64,000 nt of DNA from Streptomyces sp. R41. Its GTDB lineage: Bacteria; Actinomycetota; Actinomycetes; Streptomycetales; Streptomycetaceae. Shown in pieces: positions 49,174 to 60,160 of this stretch. The position numbers and the translations under genes were made by a program. Under the pieces are notes generated by a model. That model was not told where the DNA came from. It worked only from the letters and a program-made list of their open reading frames with translations, and made no database searches. The stretch covers positions 6,741,001-6,805,000 of the forward strand of contig NZ_CP163443.1 of the NCBI RefSeq assembly GCF_041053055.1, in the 5' to 3' direction. Each line of letters begins with the position of its first letter. The stretch's first letter is position 1.

Positions 49174-49974
49174 AACGCCGAACAGGCCGGTGCACGTGGC
49201 TTTCCCGCCGACCTTGGCGCACGCCTGTGCTCCTCGTGGGGTCGACGCGGCCAGCATCGGGCTGCTGTATCCGTCCGACTTGTCGCCCTGGTAGATGGCG
49301 GACAGCTCGTCCTGGCCCGACCTGATCGAGATCTCCCGCGCGCCGCCGGCCCGGGTGCGGACCTCGGACCAGACCGTGGCACAGGACGGGGAGAAGCGCA
49401 GCAGCACGACCTGGGCGGCCTTGGCGACGCTGCTTTCCGTACGCGCGTCACGACCGCAGGTCTCGGGGGTCGGGAACTCCCCCTGGCAGCCGCTGCCGCG
49501 ACAGGAGGCGGCCGCCCGGGGCGCCGCCGCTTCGTCGAAGTCGAGGACGTCCGCCGCGCCCGCGGTGACCGCCACCGTGGCGGCCACCACCGCGAGGGCG
49601 GCAAAGGCGCGATTCGGTCGGCGGGTGCGCCGGCTGCCCTCCTGTGCGGGTGCTGCCGCCGGGCCCGGCGGCAGCTGCGGCACGGTCGCCGTTCTGGACT
49701 GGGCCCGGGCCGCGCCATCCCAGAGGGAGAGGAGCGGACCGGGGTCGGAGTCCGCGAGCCGGCCGAGCGCCTCGACCGCCGCGCGCGGCGGGAACTGGTC
49801 GCCGTTCAGATAGCGATGCCAGGTCGACTTGCTGAACGGGGTGGCGGTGGCCAGTGCGGCCAGACTCAGCCCCGTCCGCTGCTTGAGGGCGCGGAGCCGC
49901 TCCACCAGGAGTTGCTCCGCGTCGTGCGACGAGTCGGGCAACGGCTGTCTCTTGACCATCACGTGGCTCTCCAT
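49162..49974 (-). CDS. membrane-anchored XRE regulator with extracellular DUF2690 domain
   Basis: 270 aa from ATG 49974 (GAGGGAG upstream). An N-terminal XRE HTH (LLVERLRALKQRTGLSLAALATATPFSKSTWHRYLNGDQFPPRAAVEALGRL, about 18-75) is followed by a Pro-rich linker, one membrane helix (FAALAVVAATVAVTAGAADVL) and an outside DUF2690 domain with four cysteines (SCRGSGCQGEFPTPETC, APSCATVW-like). The layout implies a one-component membrane regulator; the target is unknown and divergent promoter partners are absent. The start at 49959 is an alternative. Confidence 0.87.
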   Translation of the reverse strand: MESHVMVKRQPLPDSSHDAEQLLVERLRALKQRTGLSLAALATATPFSKSTWHRYLNGDQFPPRAAVEALGRLADSDPGPLLSLWDGAARAQSRTATVPQLPPGPAAAPAQEGSRRTRRPNRAFAALAVVAATVAVTAGAADVLDFDEAAAPRAAASCRGSGCQGEFPTPETCGRDARTESSVAKAAQVVLLRFSPSCATVWSEVRTRAGGAREISIRSGQDELSAIYQGDKSDGYSSPMLAASTPRGAQACAKVGGKATCTGLFGVRQH

Positions 49975-50117
49975 CTCGCTCCCTCGCCGTGCCGGGGTGA
50001 CCGTCGTGATGTGTTCCCGTGCGAGGCGCCGGGCCACACCGCGATCACCGGAATATGAAGGGGAGTTGACCTGCTGTTTTGCCACCGGGAGGCGGTGTGA
50101 TCGGCTGATTGACCGGT

Positions 50118-50160
50118 GGTACCTCCGGACGGGATGTACGTCACCCCGTCCGGAGGTACC
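50118..50160. terminator. perfect 16-bp hairpin downstream of the SH3 gene
   Basis: GGTACCTCCGGACGGG (50118-50133), an 11-nt loop, CCCGTCCGGAGGTACC (50145-50160). Read on the minus strand it lies 31 nt after the SH3-gene stop. No T-tract, as often in Streptomyces. Confidence 0.65.
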
Positions 50161-50190
50161 GGTGTCATGGGCCGAGCGGCGCGGCGCCTT

Positions 50191-50712
50191 TCAGCACCAG
50201 CGGACGGCGCTGCGGTTGTGCACGTAGCGCGCGGAGACGTAGCCCTTGTGGTGGGCGAGCTTGTACCAGCGCCGGTTGCCCAGGACGTTGGAGCCCCTCT
50301 TCTTGCAGGTGATGGTCACGACGTGGCCGATGGGGCGGGAGCCGATGACCCGGTAGCCGGTTCCCGGTCCGGACCTGACGTTCAGTCGGAAGTGGTGAGT
50401 GGCCACCCGGCCCCAGGTGTGGGTCGTGACGTGACGCCGGGCGTGCCTCGTGACGTGGTGCCGTACGTGGGTCGTCACGTGGCGTCGGGCGTGCCGCTTC
50501 GGCGCCTTGTGCTGGGCGTGCCGGGCGCCGGGCAGGCCCGGGATCGAGGACTGCGGGGCCGTCGGGTACCAGCTCGGCGTCGAGATCTGCGTGGGCGTGA
50601 CCCAGTCGGGAGCCTGCGCTGCCGGGGCGGCGGAGGCGACGGCCGTCACCGGAAAGACGGCGACGGCCGCGATCGCGGCCACCAGGCCGTTGCGCAAAGT
50701 GCGTCGAATCAT
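50191..50712 (-). CDS. secreted SH3-domain protein with His/Arg-rich linker
   Basis: 173 aa from ATG 50712 with GGAGGGAAAT upstream. Signal peptide (NGLVAAIAAVAVFPVTAVASA), a Pro/Ser-rich segment, an unusual linker of repeated HxTxHxxxHVTRHARRHVT-like steps (about 75-105), and a C-terminal bacterial SH3 domain (FRLNVRSGPGTGYRVIGSRPIGHVVTI, GNRRWYKLAHHKGYVSARYVHN). Likely wall-binding. The His-rich linker could bind metal, which is inference. Confidence 0.87.
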   Translation of the reverse strand: MIRRTLRNGLVAAIAAVAVFPVTAVASAAPAAQAPDWVTPTQISTPSWYPTAPQSSIPGLPGARHAQHKAPKRHARRHVTTHVRHHVTRHARRHVTTHTWGRVATHHFRLNVRSGPGTGYRVIGSRPIGHVVTITCKKRGSNVLGNRRWYKLAHHKGYVSARYVHNRSAVRWC

Positions 50713-50868
50713 GGGATTTCCCTCCGAGTTGACCTGCGGATCACAGGCTGTGACCCAGTCAGCACGGAGCTTTTCCGGCATAGTTCGCAAAGATGCTGTC
50801 CCACTCGTTCCTGGGACGAAGTGGGACAGCATCCAGGTGGTGCGTCGACGCCGGGGCGTCCCGGGACG

Positions 50869-52536
<1,668 letters not shown>

Positions 52537-52689
52537 CTCGCCCATTCCTCACTCGACAGACAGCGGCGTGCCTCCATTGGCAGCGTCCACCAGCGTAGAA
52601 CCTGGCACGGGCACCGAGTCTGTGAGGTAAGGCTCAGTTGCTTGTCCGATAGTTGCCCACACCCCTAGTCGCGATCTATCGCGTTTGGG

Positions 52690-52695
52690 TACGCT
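52690..52695 (+). promoter_or_regulatory. -10 element of the DUF1707 gene (leaderless)
   Basis: TACGCT ends 6 nt before the GTG start at 52702, with no Shine-Dalgarno; no convincing -35. Confidence 0.45.
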
Positions 52696-52701
52696 GCTGC
52701 C

Positions 52702-53454
52702 GTGGACCTTCAGAAGAGCCCCGCCCCGACCGCGCCCACATCGGTGAAGCCGACCGCATCCACGGCGGCGGAGCCGACCGAGCTCCGTGCCTCCGACGCC
52801 GACCGTGACCGGATCGCCGACATCCTGCGCGAGGCCCTCGCCGAGGGGCGCCTGACGGCGGAGGAGCACGCCGAGCGGGTGGAGGGGGTGCTGGCCACGA
52901 AGACGGTGGGCGAGCTCGACCACTTCGTACGAGACCTGCCCGCCGCCCACACGGGCCGCGCGACCCCCGGGTACACCTCGGCGCCCAACCGCCCCACCGC
53001 GGACGCGATCCCGGTGGAGGCCGACGAGAACGTGGTGGCGGTCTTCAGCGCCGCCGTCCGCAAGGGCCGCTGGCGCGCAGGGCGCCGTATCCACGCGTAC
53101 TCGATCTTCGGCAGCGTCGAGATAGACCTCAGTGAGGCGATCTTCGAGTACCAGCACGTCGTGATCAAGGCGATCTCGATCTTCGGCAACGTGGAGATCC
53201 GCGTCCCGGAGAACGTCTCGCTGCGGGGCAGCGGCGGCGCGGTCCTGGGCAACTTCGAAGTGGACACGCTGGATTCGGGCGACCCCCACGCACCGGTCGT
53301 CTATGTCGACGGACTGTCCGTGCTGGGAAATGTCGAGGCAAGGCCCAAGCGGGGCAAGCTGGTCGCGGACATTCTCGACCGGGTGACGGGCCGTGTGACC
53401 GAACGCGTGGCCGACCGGGTGGACAGGAGTTTGCGCAAGCACCTGGACCGTTGA
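52702..53454 (+). CDS. DUF1707/DUF2154-type (SHOCT-like plus LiaF-like) protein
   Basis: 250 aa from GTG 52702. DUF1707 at about 27-85 (LRASDADRDRIADILREALAEGRLTAEEHAERVEGVLATKTVGELDHFVRDLP) is followed by a parallel beta-rich LiaF/DUF2154-like half with repeated ISIFGNVEIRVPENV and LSVLGNVEARP steps. No membrane helix. These proteins are common in Actinobacteria and may act in envelope-stress signalling; role not established. Confidence 0.9.
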   Translation: MDLQKSPAPTAPTSVKPTASTAAEPTELRASDADRDRIADILREALAEGRLTAEEHAERVEGVLATKTVGELDHFVRDLPAAHTGRATPGYTSAPNRPTADAIPVEADENVVAVFSAAVRKGRWRAGRRIHAYSIFGSVEIDLSEAIFEYQHVVIKAISIFGNVEIRVPENVSLRGSGGAVLGNFEVDTLDSGDPHAPVVYVDGLSVLGNVEARPKRGKLVADILDRVTGRVTERVADRVDRSLRKHLDR

Positions 53455-53653
53455 CGCTTGTGAATTAGGCGGCTTCGGCAGCGAATTGGTCCAGTTGTGC
53501 GGGCCGTGCCGCGTACGAGAATTCCTGGGCTTCGGAACTCAGTGCATAGGCACGCGCACAGCGGGTAGGCCTTGCTGCATCGTCTCTTGGAGGGCGCTGT
53601 GGACCTATCCGCGGTGCCCGGCACGCTCGCGAAGCCGTCGTCAGGAGTAGACC

Positions 53654-54025
53654 GTGCTGCAACCGCCGCATCAGTCCCTGCAGGTAGCTGCCGTTCCGGC
53701 CCAGCGGGCGCCAGTGCGGGACAGGGATCAGGAAGCCCCATGGCACACGGAGGCCGTGTGCCGACGAGACGAAGCCGGCCTGTTCTTCGCCCCCTCCAAG
53801 GAACCCACTGCCGCTCGGCTGTCCCGTGAGGAGGCGGCGAAGCGCGTCTGTGCCCGCTGCCCGGTGATGGTCGAGTGCCGCGAACACGCGCTGCTGCAAC
53901 CCGAGCCGTACGGAGTCTGGGGCGGCCTCACCGCCGCCGAGCGCCGCGTGGTGCTCGCCCGACGCCGCCGCCGCGAACTGGAACTCAAGAAGGCCGCGCG
54001 GGGGACGATAGCGGCGGCCGGCTGA
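53654..54025 (+). CDS. WhiB-family Fe-S regulator
   Basis: 123 aa from GTG 53654. Four cluster cysteines Cys36, Cys66, Cys69 and Cys75 (AVCRRDE; RVCARCPVMVEC), the GVWGG turn (87-91) and a basic C-terminal tail (ARRRRRELELKKAARG) for DNA binding. By gene order next to glpX I believe this corresponds to S. coelicolor wblI (SCO5046), from memory. The 199-bp upstream gap has no clear operator. A strong terminator follows. Confidence 0.93.
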   Translation: MLQPPHQSLQVAAVPAQRAPVRDRDQEAPWHTEAVCRRDEAGLFFAPSKEPTAARLSREEAAKRVCARCPVMVECREHALLQPEPYGVWGGLTAAERRVVLARRRRRELELKKAARGTIAAAG

Positions 54026-54035
54026 CAGGTACTTA

Positions 54036-54078
54036 CGGGAAAGGGGCGCCCCTCCGCACAGGGAGCGCCCCTTTCCCG
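54036..54078. terminator. terminator between whiB and glpX
   Basis: CGGGAAAGGGGCGC (54036-54049) and GCGCCCCTTTCCCG (54065-54078) are perfect 14-bp arms, with an inner CCCT/AGGG pair. It serves convergent genes. A divergent copy of the dispersed repeat core (GGGGGGAACTGTGCGACCAG, about 54123-54142) lies just after it. Confidence 0.85.
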
Positions 54079-54199
54079 CTGCTGTCTCGCGCGCCCGTTG
54101 AGGACGCGCCCCGTAAGAGGCGGGGGGAACTGTGCGACCAGCCACGGGCTACCCGCACGTGCCCGTGACCCGCAGTTCCCTGATGCCCCAGTTCGGGAG

Positions 54200-55234
54200 C
54201 TACTTGGCGCGGTCGAAGTCGATCGCGCTGTAGGCGCGCAGCTTGCTGAGCCGGTGCTCGGACGTGATCTGCCGGACCGTGCCCGACTTGGACCGCATGA
54301 CGATCGACTCGGTCGTCGCGGTCTCGGCGCGGTACCGCACTCCACGCAGCAGTTCGCCGTCGGTGATGCCGGTCGCGACGAAGAAGACGTTCTCGCCGGA
54401 GACCAGGTCGTTCGTGGTCAGCACGCGGTCCAGGTCGTGACCGGCGTCGATCGCCCGCTGCCGCTCCTCGTCGTCCTTGGGCCACAGCTTGCCCTGGATG
54501 GTCCCGCCGAGGCACTTGACCGCGCAGGCCGAGATGATGCCCTCGGGGGTGCCGCCGATGCCGAGCAGCAGGTCGATGCCGGTGCCCTCGCGCAGCGCCA
54601 GGATCGAGCCGGCGACATCGCCGTCGGTGATCAGCTTGATGCGCGCGCCGGTCTCCCGGATCTCCTTGATGATCCCGTCGTGACGCGGCCGGTCGAGGAT
54701 GACGACCGTGACGTCCTCGGGCGTGGAGCGCTTGGCCTTGGCGACGCGCCGGATGTTCACCGACACGGGCGCGTTGATGTCGACGAAGTCGGCGGCCTCC
54801 GGGCCGGTGACCAGCTTGTCCATGTAGAAGACCGCGGACGGGTCGAACATGGTGCCGCGGTCGGCGGCGGCGAGCACGGCGATCGCGTTCGACATGCCCT
54901 TGGCGGTGAGCGTGGTGCCGTCGATCGGGTCGACCGCGATGTCGCACTCGGGGCCGGTCCCGTCGCCGACGCGCTCGCCGTTGAAGAGCATCGGGGCCTC
55001 GTCCTTCTCACCCTCACCGATGACGACGACGCCGTTCATCGAGACGGTGGAGACGAGGGTCCGCATGGCCCGGACGGCGGCGCCGTCGGCACCGTTCTTG
55101 TCGCCGCGGCCGACCCAGCGGCCCGCGGCCATCGCGGCGGCCTCGGTGACGCGGACGAGTTCCAGGGCGAGATTTCGGTCGGGGGCCTCGGAAGGGACCT
55201 CGAGTTCGGACGGCAGCTGATGATTCTCGGTCAT
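54200..55234 (-). CDS. glpX: class II fructose-1,6-bisphosphatase (GlpX)
   Basis: 344 aa. GlpX pattern: [66 protein letters not shown] (metal site), [37 protein letters not shown]. It catalyses the gluconeogenic step to fructose 6-phosphate. Divergent from the DUF4245 gene across about 130 bp. Confidence 0.95.
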   Translation of the reverse strand: MTENHQLPSELEVPSEAPDRNLALELVRVTEAAAMAAGRWVGRGDKNGADGAAVRAMRTLVSTVSMNGVVVIGEGEKDEAPMLFNGERVGDGTGPECDIAVDPIDGTTLTAKGMSNAIAVLAAADRGTMFDPSAVFYMDKLVTGPEAADFVDINAPVSVNIRRVAKAKRSTPEDVTVVILDRPRHDGIIKEIRETGARIKLITDGDVAGSILALREGTGIDLLLGIGGTPEGIISACAVKCLGGTIQGKLWPKDDEERQRAIDAGHDLDRVLTTNDLVSGENVFFVATGITDGELLRGVRYRAETATTESIVMRSKSGTVRQITSEHRLSKLRAYSAIDFDRAK

Positions 55235-55361
55235 CGAGACGCACCTTTCTGATACGACGACGGCCGGATGAGGGTGATGGCCCCGACTCTATCGTTAGGC
55301 CGACAAAATGAGCAGGGGACCCCACGGATGAGCAGGCCAGGGCACCTGCGACGATATGTAC

Positions 55362-55880
55362 GTGGCAGGTATGAAAGGCAAGCAGTCGGTCCGGGACATG
55401 ATTCTCTCCCTGGGCCTCATCGGTCTCATGGCGGGTGTCATCTACATCTTCATCCCGCACGACGATTCCGAGCCTCCGCTCAAGCGTGTCGACTACCGTG
55501 TCGAGCTGCTCACGGCGCGCCGCGCGGCGAGCTATCCCGTGGCGGCGCCCGAGGGCCTGCCCAAGACGTGGAAGGCGACGTCGGTGCGGTACGACGGCTC
55601 GGAGTTCGACGCCTGGCACCTGGGTTTCCACGCCCCCGACGGCCAGTACGTGGCGATCGAGCAGTCCACGCAGAAGCCTGCCGTGTTCATCGACACGGCC
55701 AGCCAGGGCGCCGAGGACAGCAAGACCACCCAGCGCATCGGCGACCAGACGTGGCAGCGGTACACGGGCGGTCGCTACGACGCCCTGGTGCTGAAGGGCA
55801 AGGGCTCCACGACGGTGGTGACCGGCACGGCGTCCTTCGCCCAGCTGACGAAGATGGCGCAGGCGCTGAAGACGTCCTGA
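55362..55880 (+). CDS. DUF4245 membrane protein
   Basis: 172 aa from GTG 55362, giving VAGMKGKQSVRDM, the start I recall for relatives; ATG 55356 and ATG 55371 are alternatives. One N-terminal helix (MILSLGLIGLMAGVIYIFIP), then an outside domain with SYPVAAPEGLPKTWKATSVRYDG and FAQLTKMAQAL. Uncharacterised actinobacterial family commonly next to glpX and xseAB. The terminator 55897-55934 follows. Confidence 0.87.
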   Translation: MAGMKGKQSVRDMILSLGLIGLMAGVIYIFIPHDDSEPPLKRVDYRVELLTARRAASYPVAAPEGLPKTWKATSVRYDGSEFDAWHLGFHAPDGQYVAIEQSTQKPAVFIDTASQGAEDSKTTQRIGDQTWQRYTGGRYDALVLKGKGSTTVVTGTASFAQLTKMAQALKTS

Positions 55881-55896
55881 GCCGCACGGACATGCG

Positions 55897-55934
55897 AGAA
55901 GGGCCCCCGGCGCCATTGCCGGGGGCCCTTCTCG
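55897..55934. terminator. bidirectional terminator between DUF4245 and nitroreductase genes
   Basis: GAGAAGGGCCCCCGGC (55897-55912), loop GCCATT, GCCGGGGGCCCTTCTC (55919-55934): perfect 16-bp hairpin. Confidence 0.9.
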
Positions 55935-55949
55935 TACGTACGGAGGTGA

Positions 55950-56540
55950 TCAGACCGTCGTGACGACCTGGTCGAACTCCAGGCGCGGGGAGCGCGGGAA
56001 CCAGGCGTCCTCGCCCGGCTTGCCGATGTTGACGACCATCAGCGGGGTGTGGTCGCCGTCCAGGAACTCCTTCTGGACGCCGGCGAAGTCGAGACCGGTC
56101 ATCGGGCCGGCGGCGAGGCCGGCGGCGCGGACGCCGATGATGAAGTAGGCGGCCTGCAGCGCGGCGTTCAGGGAGGCGGCACCTTCACGGGCCGGGCGCT
56201 CCGAGAAGAAGACGTCCTTGGCGGCCGGGAAGTGCGGGAAGAGGGCCGGCAGCTCCTCGTGGAACTCGTTGTCCGCGGAGAGGATCGCGACCAGGGGGGC
56301 GGTGGCCGTCTTCGGCTGGTTGCCCTCGGCCATGTGCTTCACCAGGCGCTCACGGGCCTCGGCGGAGCGGACCAGGGTGATGCGCAGCGGCGACTGGTTG
56401 AAGGCGGTCGGGCCGTACTTGACCAGGTCGTAGATCGCCTGCACCTGCTCGTCGGTCACCGGCTCGTCGGTGAACGTGTTCGCGGTGCGGGCCTCGCGGA
56501 ACAGCAGGTCCTGGGCGGCGGGGTCAAGAACGAGAGACAT
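55950..56540 (-). CDS. RutE-like malonic semialdehyde reductase / nitroreductase-family protein
   Basis: 196 aa from ATG 56540 (GAGAAGG upstream). It has ARTANTFTDEPVTDEQVQAIYDLVKYGPTAFNQSPLRITLVRS (FMN site), FIIGVRAAGLAAGPMTGLDFAGV and VVNIGKPG. The KYGPTAFNQSP block is typical of the RutE/HadB branch. It reduces malonic semialdehyde in pyrimidine breakdown or other small electrophiles. No rut genes are near. A TGAAG dyad lies in its promoter. Confidence 0.88.
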   Translation of the reverse strand: MSLVLDPAAQDLLFREARTANTFTDEPVTDEQVQAIYDLVKYGPTAFNQSPLRITLVRSAEARERLVKHMAEGNQPKTATAPLVAILSADNEFHEELPALFPHFPAAKDVFFSERPAREGAASLNAALQAAYFIIGVRAAGLAAGPMTGLDFAGVQKEFLDGDHTPLMVVNIGKPGEDAWFPRSPRLEFDQVVTTV

Positions 56541-56605
56541 GGTGAAACCTTCTCGGGACGAGCGGGGATCCGGGGGGATCGGCTTGAGGTCTCGAAGGTA
56601 CGACA

Positions 56606-56622
56606 TGAAGGTTTAAGCTTCA
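56606..56622. promoter_or_regulatory. dyad TGAAG-N7-CTTCA upstream of the nitroreductase gene
   Basis: TGAAG (56606-56610), GTTTAAG, CTTCA (56618-56622). GCTTCAAC occurs at 56617 and again near 56657, giving a direct repeat with about 40-bp spacing. Candidate operator for an unlinked MarR/HxlR-type regulator. Confidence 0.45.
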
Positions 56623-56735
56623 ACCAAAGCCCGGCCGAAGTGATCCACTTCACACATGCTTCAACTTTCAAGAACCTACTCGGCCCCGTTCGGGGTCGAT
56701 CCGCATTCCGGCCCAGGAGTCGGCCGAGCCGCCCG

Positions 56736-56975
56736 CTAGGAGTCGGCCGAACCGCCGGCGCCCTCTTCTTCCTCCTCCTCGGCCAATGCCGCGTCCAGCC
56801 GCGCCCGCGCGCCCTCGAGCCACCGCCGGCACACCTTCGCCAGCTCCTCGCCCCGCTCCCACAGGGCCAGGGACTCCTCCAGGGTCGTACCGCCCGCCTC
56901 CAGACGGCGTACGACCTCGATGAGCTCGTCCCGCGCCTGCTCGTACCCGAGCGCCTCGTCCACCTTGCTGGTCAT
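56736..56975 (-). CDS. xseB: exodeoxyribonuclease VII small subunit
   Basis: 79 aa. [55 protein letters not shown] is the XseB helical hairpin; an acidic tail (seven Glu in a row broken once) follows. Partner of XseA, whose gene ends 9 nt upstream. Confidence 0.95.
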   Translation of the reverse strand: MTSKVDEALGYEQARDELIEVVRRLEAGGTTLEESLALWERGEELAKVCRRWLEGARARLDAALAEEEEEEGAGGSADS

Positions 56976-56984
56976 GCGCCCACC

Positions 56985-58193
56985 CTATGCATCGACTCGT
57001 ACGGAGAATTCGCCCTCGGCGACCCGCGCCCGCAGCGCCTCGCCCGCCGCCACCTCGTCCGGCCCCCGGACGACATGACCGTCGGCCTTCTGCAGCACCG
57101 CGTACCCCCGCTGGAGGGTCGCGGCGGGGGAGAGGGCCACCACGCGCGCGTGGGTGTGCGTCAGCTCCGAGTCGGCGCGGTCGAGGAGGTGCCCGAGGGT
57201 GCGCCGGCCGCGGTCCAGCAGGGCGGCGACTTGGTCCGCCCGCTCGTCGACCATGCGGTGCGGATCCTCTATCGAGGGCCGGGCCAGCGCGTGGGCGAGG
57301 CCGCGCTCCTCCCGCTCGATGAAGGACTGGACGCTGCGCCGCGCCCGGTCCCGCAGGAACCGCACCCGCTCGTACTCCTCGCCGACGTCGGGCACGACCT
57401 TCTTGGCGGCGTCGGTCGGCGTGGACGCACGCAGGTCGGCCACGTGGTCGAGCAGCGGGTTGTCGGGTTCGTGCCCGATGGCCGACACGACGGGCGTACG
57501 GCACGCCGCCACGGCCCGTACGAGCTGCTCGTCGGAGAACGGCAGCAGGTCCTCCACGCTGCCGCCGCCCCGCGCCACGATGATCACGTCGACGTCGTCC
57601 AGCGCGTCCAGGTCCTTCACGGCCTGCACGACCTGCGGCACCGCGTGCACGCCCTGCACGGCGACGTTGCGGACTTCGAAGCGGACGGCCGGCCAGCGGT
57701 GCCGCGCGTTCTCCAGCACGTCGCGCTCCGCCGCCGAGGCCCGCCCGCACACCAGCCCGATGAGCTGCGGCAGGAACGGCAGCGGCTTCTTGCGCTCGGC
57801 CGCGAACAGTCCCTCACCGGCCAGCGTCTTCTTCAACTGCTCGAGCCGGGCGAGCAGTTCACCGACCCCCACCGGCTTTATCTCGGCGGCCCGCAGCGAC
57901 AACTGCCCCCGCGGCGCGTACCACTCGGGCTTCGCGTGTACGACGACACGGGCGCCCTCACTCACCACGTCGGCGACGGCGTCGAACACCTGCCGATAGC
58001 AGGTCACGCTCACCGAGATGTCGTACGACGGATCGCGCAGCGTCAGAAAGACGACACCCGCGCCCGGGCGCCGCGACAACTGGGTGATCTGCCCCTCGAC
58101 CCACACCGCGCCGAGCCGGTCGATCCACCCCCCGATGAGCCGCGACACCTCACCGACGGGCAGCGGAGCGTCCGCGGACGTGTTGTGAGCCAT
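56985..58193 (-). CDS. xseA: exodeoxyribonuclease VII large subunit
   Basis: 402 aa from ATG 58193. N-terminal OB fold ([42 protein letters not shown]), then the catalytic domain with [40 protein letters not shown] (GGGS and GHE motifs) and a coiled-coil tail. With XseB it degrades single-stranded DNA. TAGTCT on the minus strand (58201-58206) lies 7 nt upstream of the ATG, suggesting a leaderless transcript. The frame extends upstream into the repeat region but only as non-coding sequence. Confidence 0.95.
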   Translation of the reverse strand: MAHNTSADAPLPVGEVSRLIGGWIDRLGAVWVEGQITQLSRRPGAGVVFLTLRDPSYDISVSVTCYRQVFDAVADVVSEGARVVVHAKPEWYAPRGQLSLRAAEIKPVGVGELLARLEQLKKTLAGEGLFAAERKKPLPFLPQLIGLVCGRASAAERDVLENARHRWPAVRFEVRNVAVQGVHAVPQVVQAVKDLDALDDVDVIIVARGGGSVEDLLPFSDEQLVRAVAACRTPVVSAIGHEPDNPLLDHVADLRASTPTDAAKKVVPDVGEEYERVRFLRDRARRSVQSFIEREERGLAHALARPSIEDPHRMVDERADQVAALLDRGRRTLGHLLDRADSELTHTHARVVALSPAATLQRGYAVLQKADGHVVRGPDEVAAGEALRARVAEGEFSVRVDA

Positions 58194-58412
58194 GCGCCCG
58201 AGACTAACGGCCACGACTGACAACACCCGCACTCCTGAGACACGGGCACCGCGGCCCGGTCCCACCTCACGTGGGCCCACGCCACCGGCGCTCCCACCGC
58301 ACCCGGCGCTGGGGCCGCGGGAACGGAACCCGGCGCCCCGGGGTGCCGCCGCGCCCACCAGCGGATTGCCCGCAGCCAAGTCTGTACGGCCCGCAGTCGC
58401 CCACCGGCGGAA

Positions 58413-58514
58413 GGGGCCGTGCCGGTACATCGAATGCCCGTCGCACACAGCAGGCAAGGGCACCCCTCCAGCAGACGCCCACCCCGCGACGGGCGGATGT
58501 ACCGGCGCGGCCCC
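58413..58514. repeat. dispersed inverted-repeat element, copy B
   Basis: Left arm GGGGCCGTGCCGGTACATC (58413-58431), GAAT, GCCCGTCGC (58436-58444), identical to copy A for all 32 bp. Right arm GCGACGGGC (58486-58494), G, GATGTACCGGCGCGGCCCC (58496-58514). The one arm difference from copy A (A to G at 58507) turns a T-A pair into a T-G (U-G) pair, keeping the stem. The 41-nt loop is unrelated to copy A. It lies between xseA and the APC permease gene. Confidence 0.85.
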
Positions 58515-58525
58515 GACCCCCCGAC

Positions 58526-58678
58526 GGCGAAAGGCGGTATGAGCCGGCAGCTGCCACGGCGCCGAGGCGAAAGACGGTATGAGCCGGCAGCTGCCACGGC
58601 GCCAAGGCGGCAGGCGGTATGAACCGGCAGCCGCCGCGGCACCCAGGCGGCGGGAGCCGGCAGCCGCCCCGGCGCCTA
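58526..58678 (+). repeat. 40-bp tandem repeats
   Basis: Units at 58526-58565, 58566-58605, 58606-58645 and a shorter degenerate fourth unit. Each has GGCG, then CGGTATGAGCCGGCAGCTGC, CACGGCGCC; the first two contain the 10-bp palindrome GGCAGCTGCC. They run directly into the permease stop codon. Rest of the gap (58194-58412) shows nothing recognisable. Confidence 0.85.
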
Positions 58679-60055
58679 GGCCGGGGATTCGGCTCGCCCG
58701 CGCTGGGCGACCAGCACCACCAGCCCCACGACCAGCCAGGTCGCGCCCACCACCTGGGCGGTCCCCGACGCCTCGACGATCACCGCGATGGTGATCGCGG
58801 CGCCCACGACCGGAACCAGCACGTGCCGCCACCACACCACGGGCCCGCCCCGCCGGCGCACGGCGAACCACCCCACCACGCTCGCGTGCAGCAACGTGAA
58901 CGCGGTCAGCGCGCCGATGTCGACCACCGACACCAGCTTGTCGAGGCCGTCGTCGCGCCGAGCCGCCCACACCGCGGCCACCAGCGTGATGACGGCCGCG
59001 CACAGCAGCGCCGCCCGAGGCACCCCCGAGTTGGTCCGCGACAGCGCCCGCGGCAGCCGCCGATCGCGAGCCATGGCGAAAACGAGCCGCCCCGCCGCGG
59101 CCTGCCCGGCCAGCGCGGCGAACGCGGCCCCGATCGCCTTGCTCACGGCCACCAGGTTGTGCAGCCACGGCCCCACCGAGGAGTCCACGGCGTCGTAGAA
59201 GGCCGACCCCTGCTTCCCGGGTTCCGCCGCGAGCTGCGCGGACGACAGCGGCTCAAGGAGCGCCACCAGATAACTCTGGACAACGAACAGCACACCCGCC
59301 AGCGCCAGACAGAACAGCACCGCCCGGGCCACCTTCTCCGATCCGCCGGTCACCTCCTCCGCGAACGTCGCGATCGCGTCGAAGCCGAGATACGACAGGA
59401 CGGCGATCGAGACGCCGCCGATCACCGCAGACAGGGCGAACGCGCCCTGCGAGCCGTCGCCGGACAGCGGGGACAGCCACCCGCGATGGGCCCCGTCACG
59501 CGCGAGCATGACGATGGCCGACACGACGAAGACAAGCAGGACCACGATTTCCATCGCGAGCACCAGGAAGCCGACTTGAGCGGCGGCCCGGACACCCCAC
59601 AGGTTCAACACCGTGGTGATGACCACGGCGAGCGCGGTCCACACCCACCGGGAGACGTCCGGGACAAGGGAGTTCATCGCGATCCCGGAGAACAGGTAGG
59701 CCACCGCCGGGATGAGCAAGTAGTCCAGCATCGCCATCCACCCGGCGATGAACCCGGCCTCTTTTCCGAGCGCCGCGCGCGCGTAGGCGAACACCGAACC
59801 CGCCTGCGGAACCACGCGGACCATCTGGGCGTAGCTGAATGCGGTGAACGCCATCGCGACGGTGGCGACGACGTAGACCAGCGCCACCGCCCCGTGCGAC
59901 TTGGCGTCGAGGGTTCCGAAGACACCGACCGGCGCCATGGGGGCGATGAACAGCAGCCCGTAGACGACGAGGTCCCGGAAGCCGAGGCTGCGACGGAGTT
60001 CGTGCTCCGCGTCGGCCGCGCCGGCTGTGTCCGCCGCGGGCTGCGTGTCGGACAT
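58676..60055 (-). CDS. APC-family amino acid permease
   Basis: 459 aa from ATG 60055. About twelve membrane helices. Landmarks: [24 protein letters not shown] (helix 1 unwound Gly region), [66 protein letters not shown]. Proton-coupled amino-acid or amine uptake; substrate not set. The 3' end runs into the 40-bp repeats. Divergent from ispH. Confidence 0.93.
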   Translation of the reverse strand: MSDTQPAADTAGAADAEHELRRSLGFRDLVVYGLLFIAPMAPVGVFGTLDAKSHGAVALVYVVATVAMAFTAFSYAQMVRVVPQAGSVFAYARAALGKEAGFIAGWMAMLDYLLIPAVAYLFSGIAMNSLVPDVSRWVWTALAVVITTVLNLWGVRAAAQVGFLVLAMEIVVLLVFVVSAIVMLARDGAHRGWLSPLSGDGSQGAFALSAVIGGVSIAVLSYLGFDAIATFAEEVTGGSEKVARAVLFCLALAGVLFVVQSYLVALLEPLSSAQLAAEPGKQGSAFYDAVDSSVGPWLHNLVAVSKAIGAAFAALAGQAAAGRLVFAMARDRRLPRALSRTNSGVPRAALLCAAVITLVAAVWAARRDDGLDKLVSVVDIGALTAFTLLHASVVGWFAVRRRGGPVVWWRHVLVPVVGAAITIAVIVEASGTAQVVGATWLVVGLVVLVAQRGRAESPA

Positions 60056-60126
60056 CGTGCCTCCCGAGGGTCGTGCCCGGCCCCACCCCTCCCGGCTCCC
60101 CAACAGTCTCCCCAAGGAGGCGATCT

Positions 60127-60153
60127 TTGACCCGTCGAGCGCGGCCTTACGAT
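60127..60153 (+). promoter_or_regulatory. ispH promoter, leaderless start
   Basis: TTGACC (60127-60132), a 15-bp spacer and TACGAT (60148-60153) place transcription start at about ATG 60161, which supports that start codon over ATG 60152. The spacer is short, so the -35 is less sure than the -10. Confidence 0.45.
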
Positions 60154-60160
60154 GGGGTGC

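Noticed and set aside
58194..59168. N-terminal extension of the xseA frame
   Set aside because: It reads through the repeat region and the antisense of the permease; XseA homology begins at [16 protein letters not shown].
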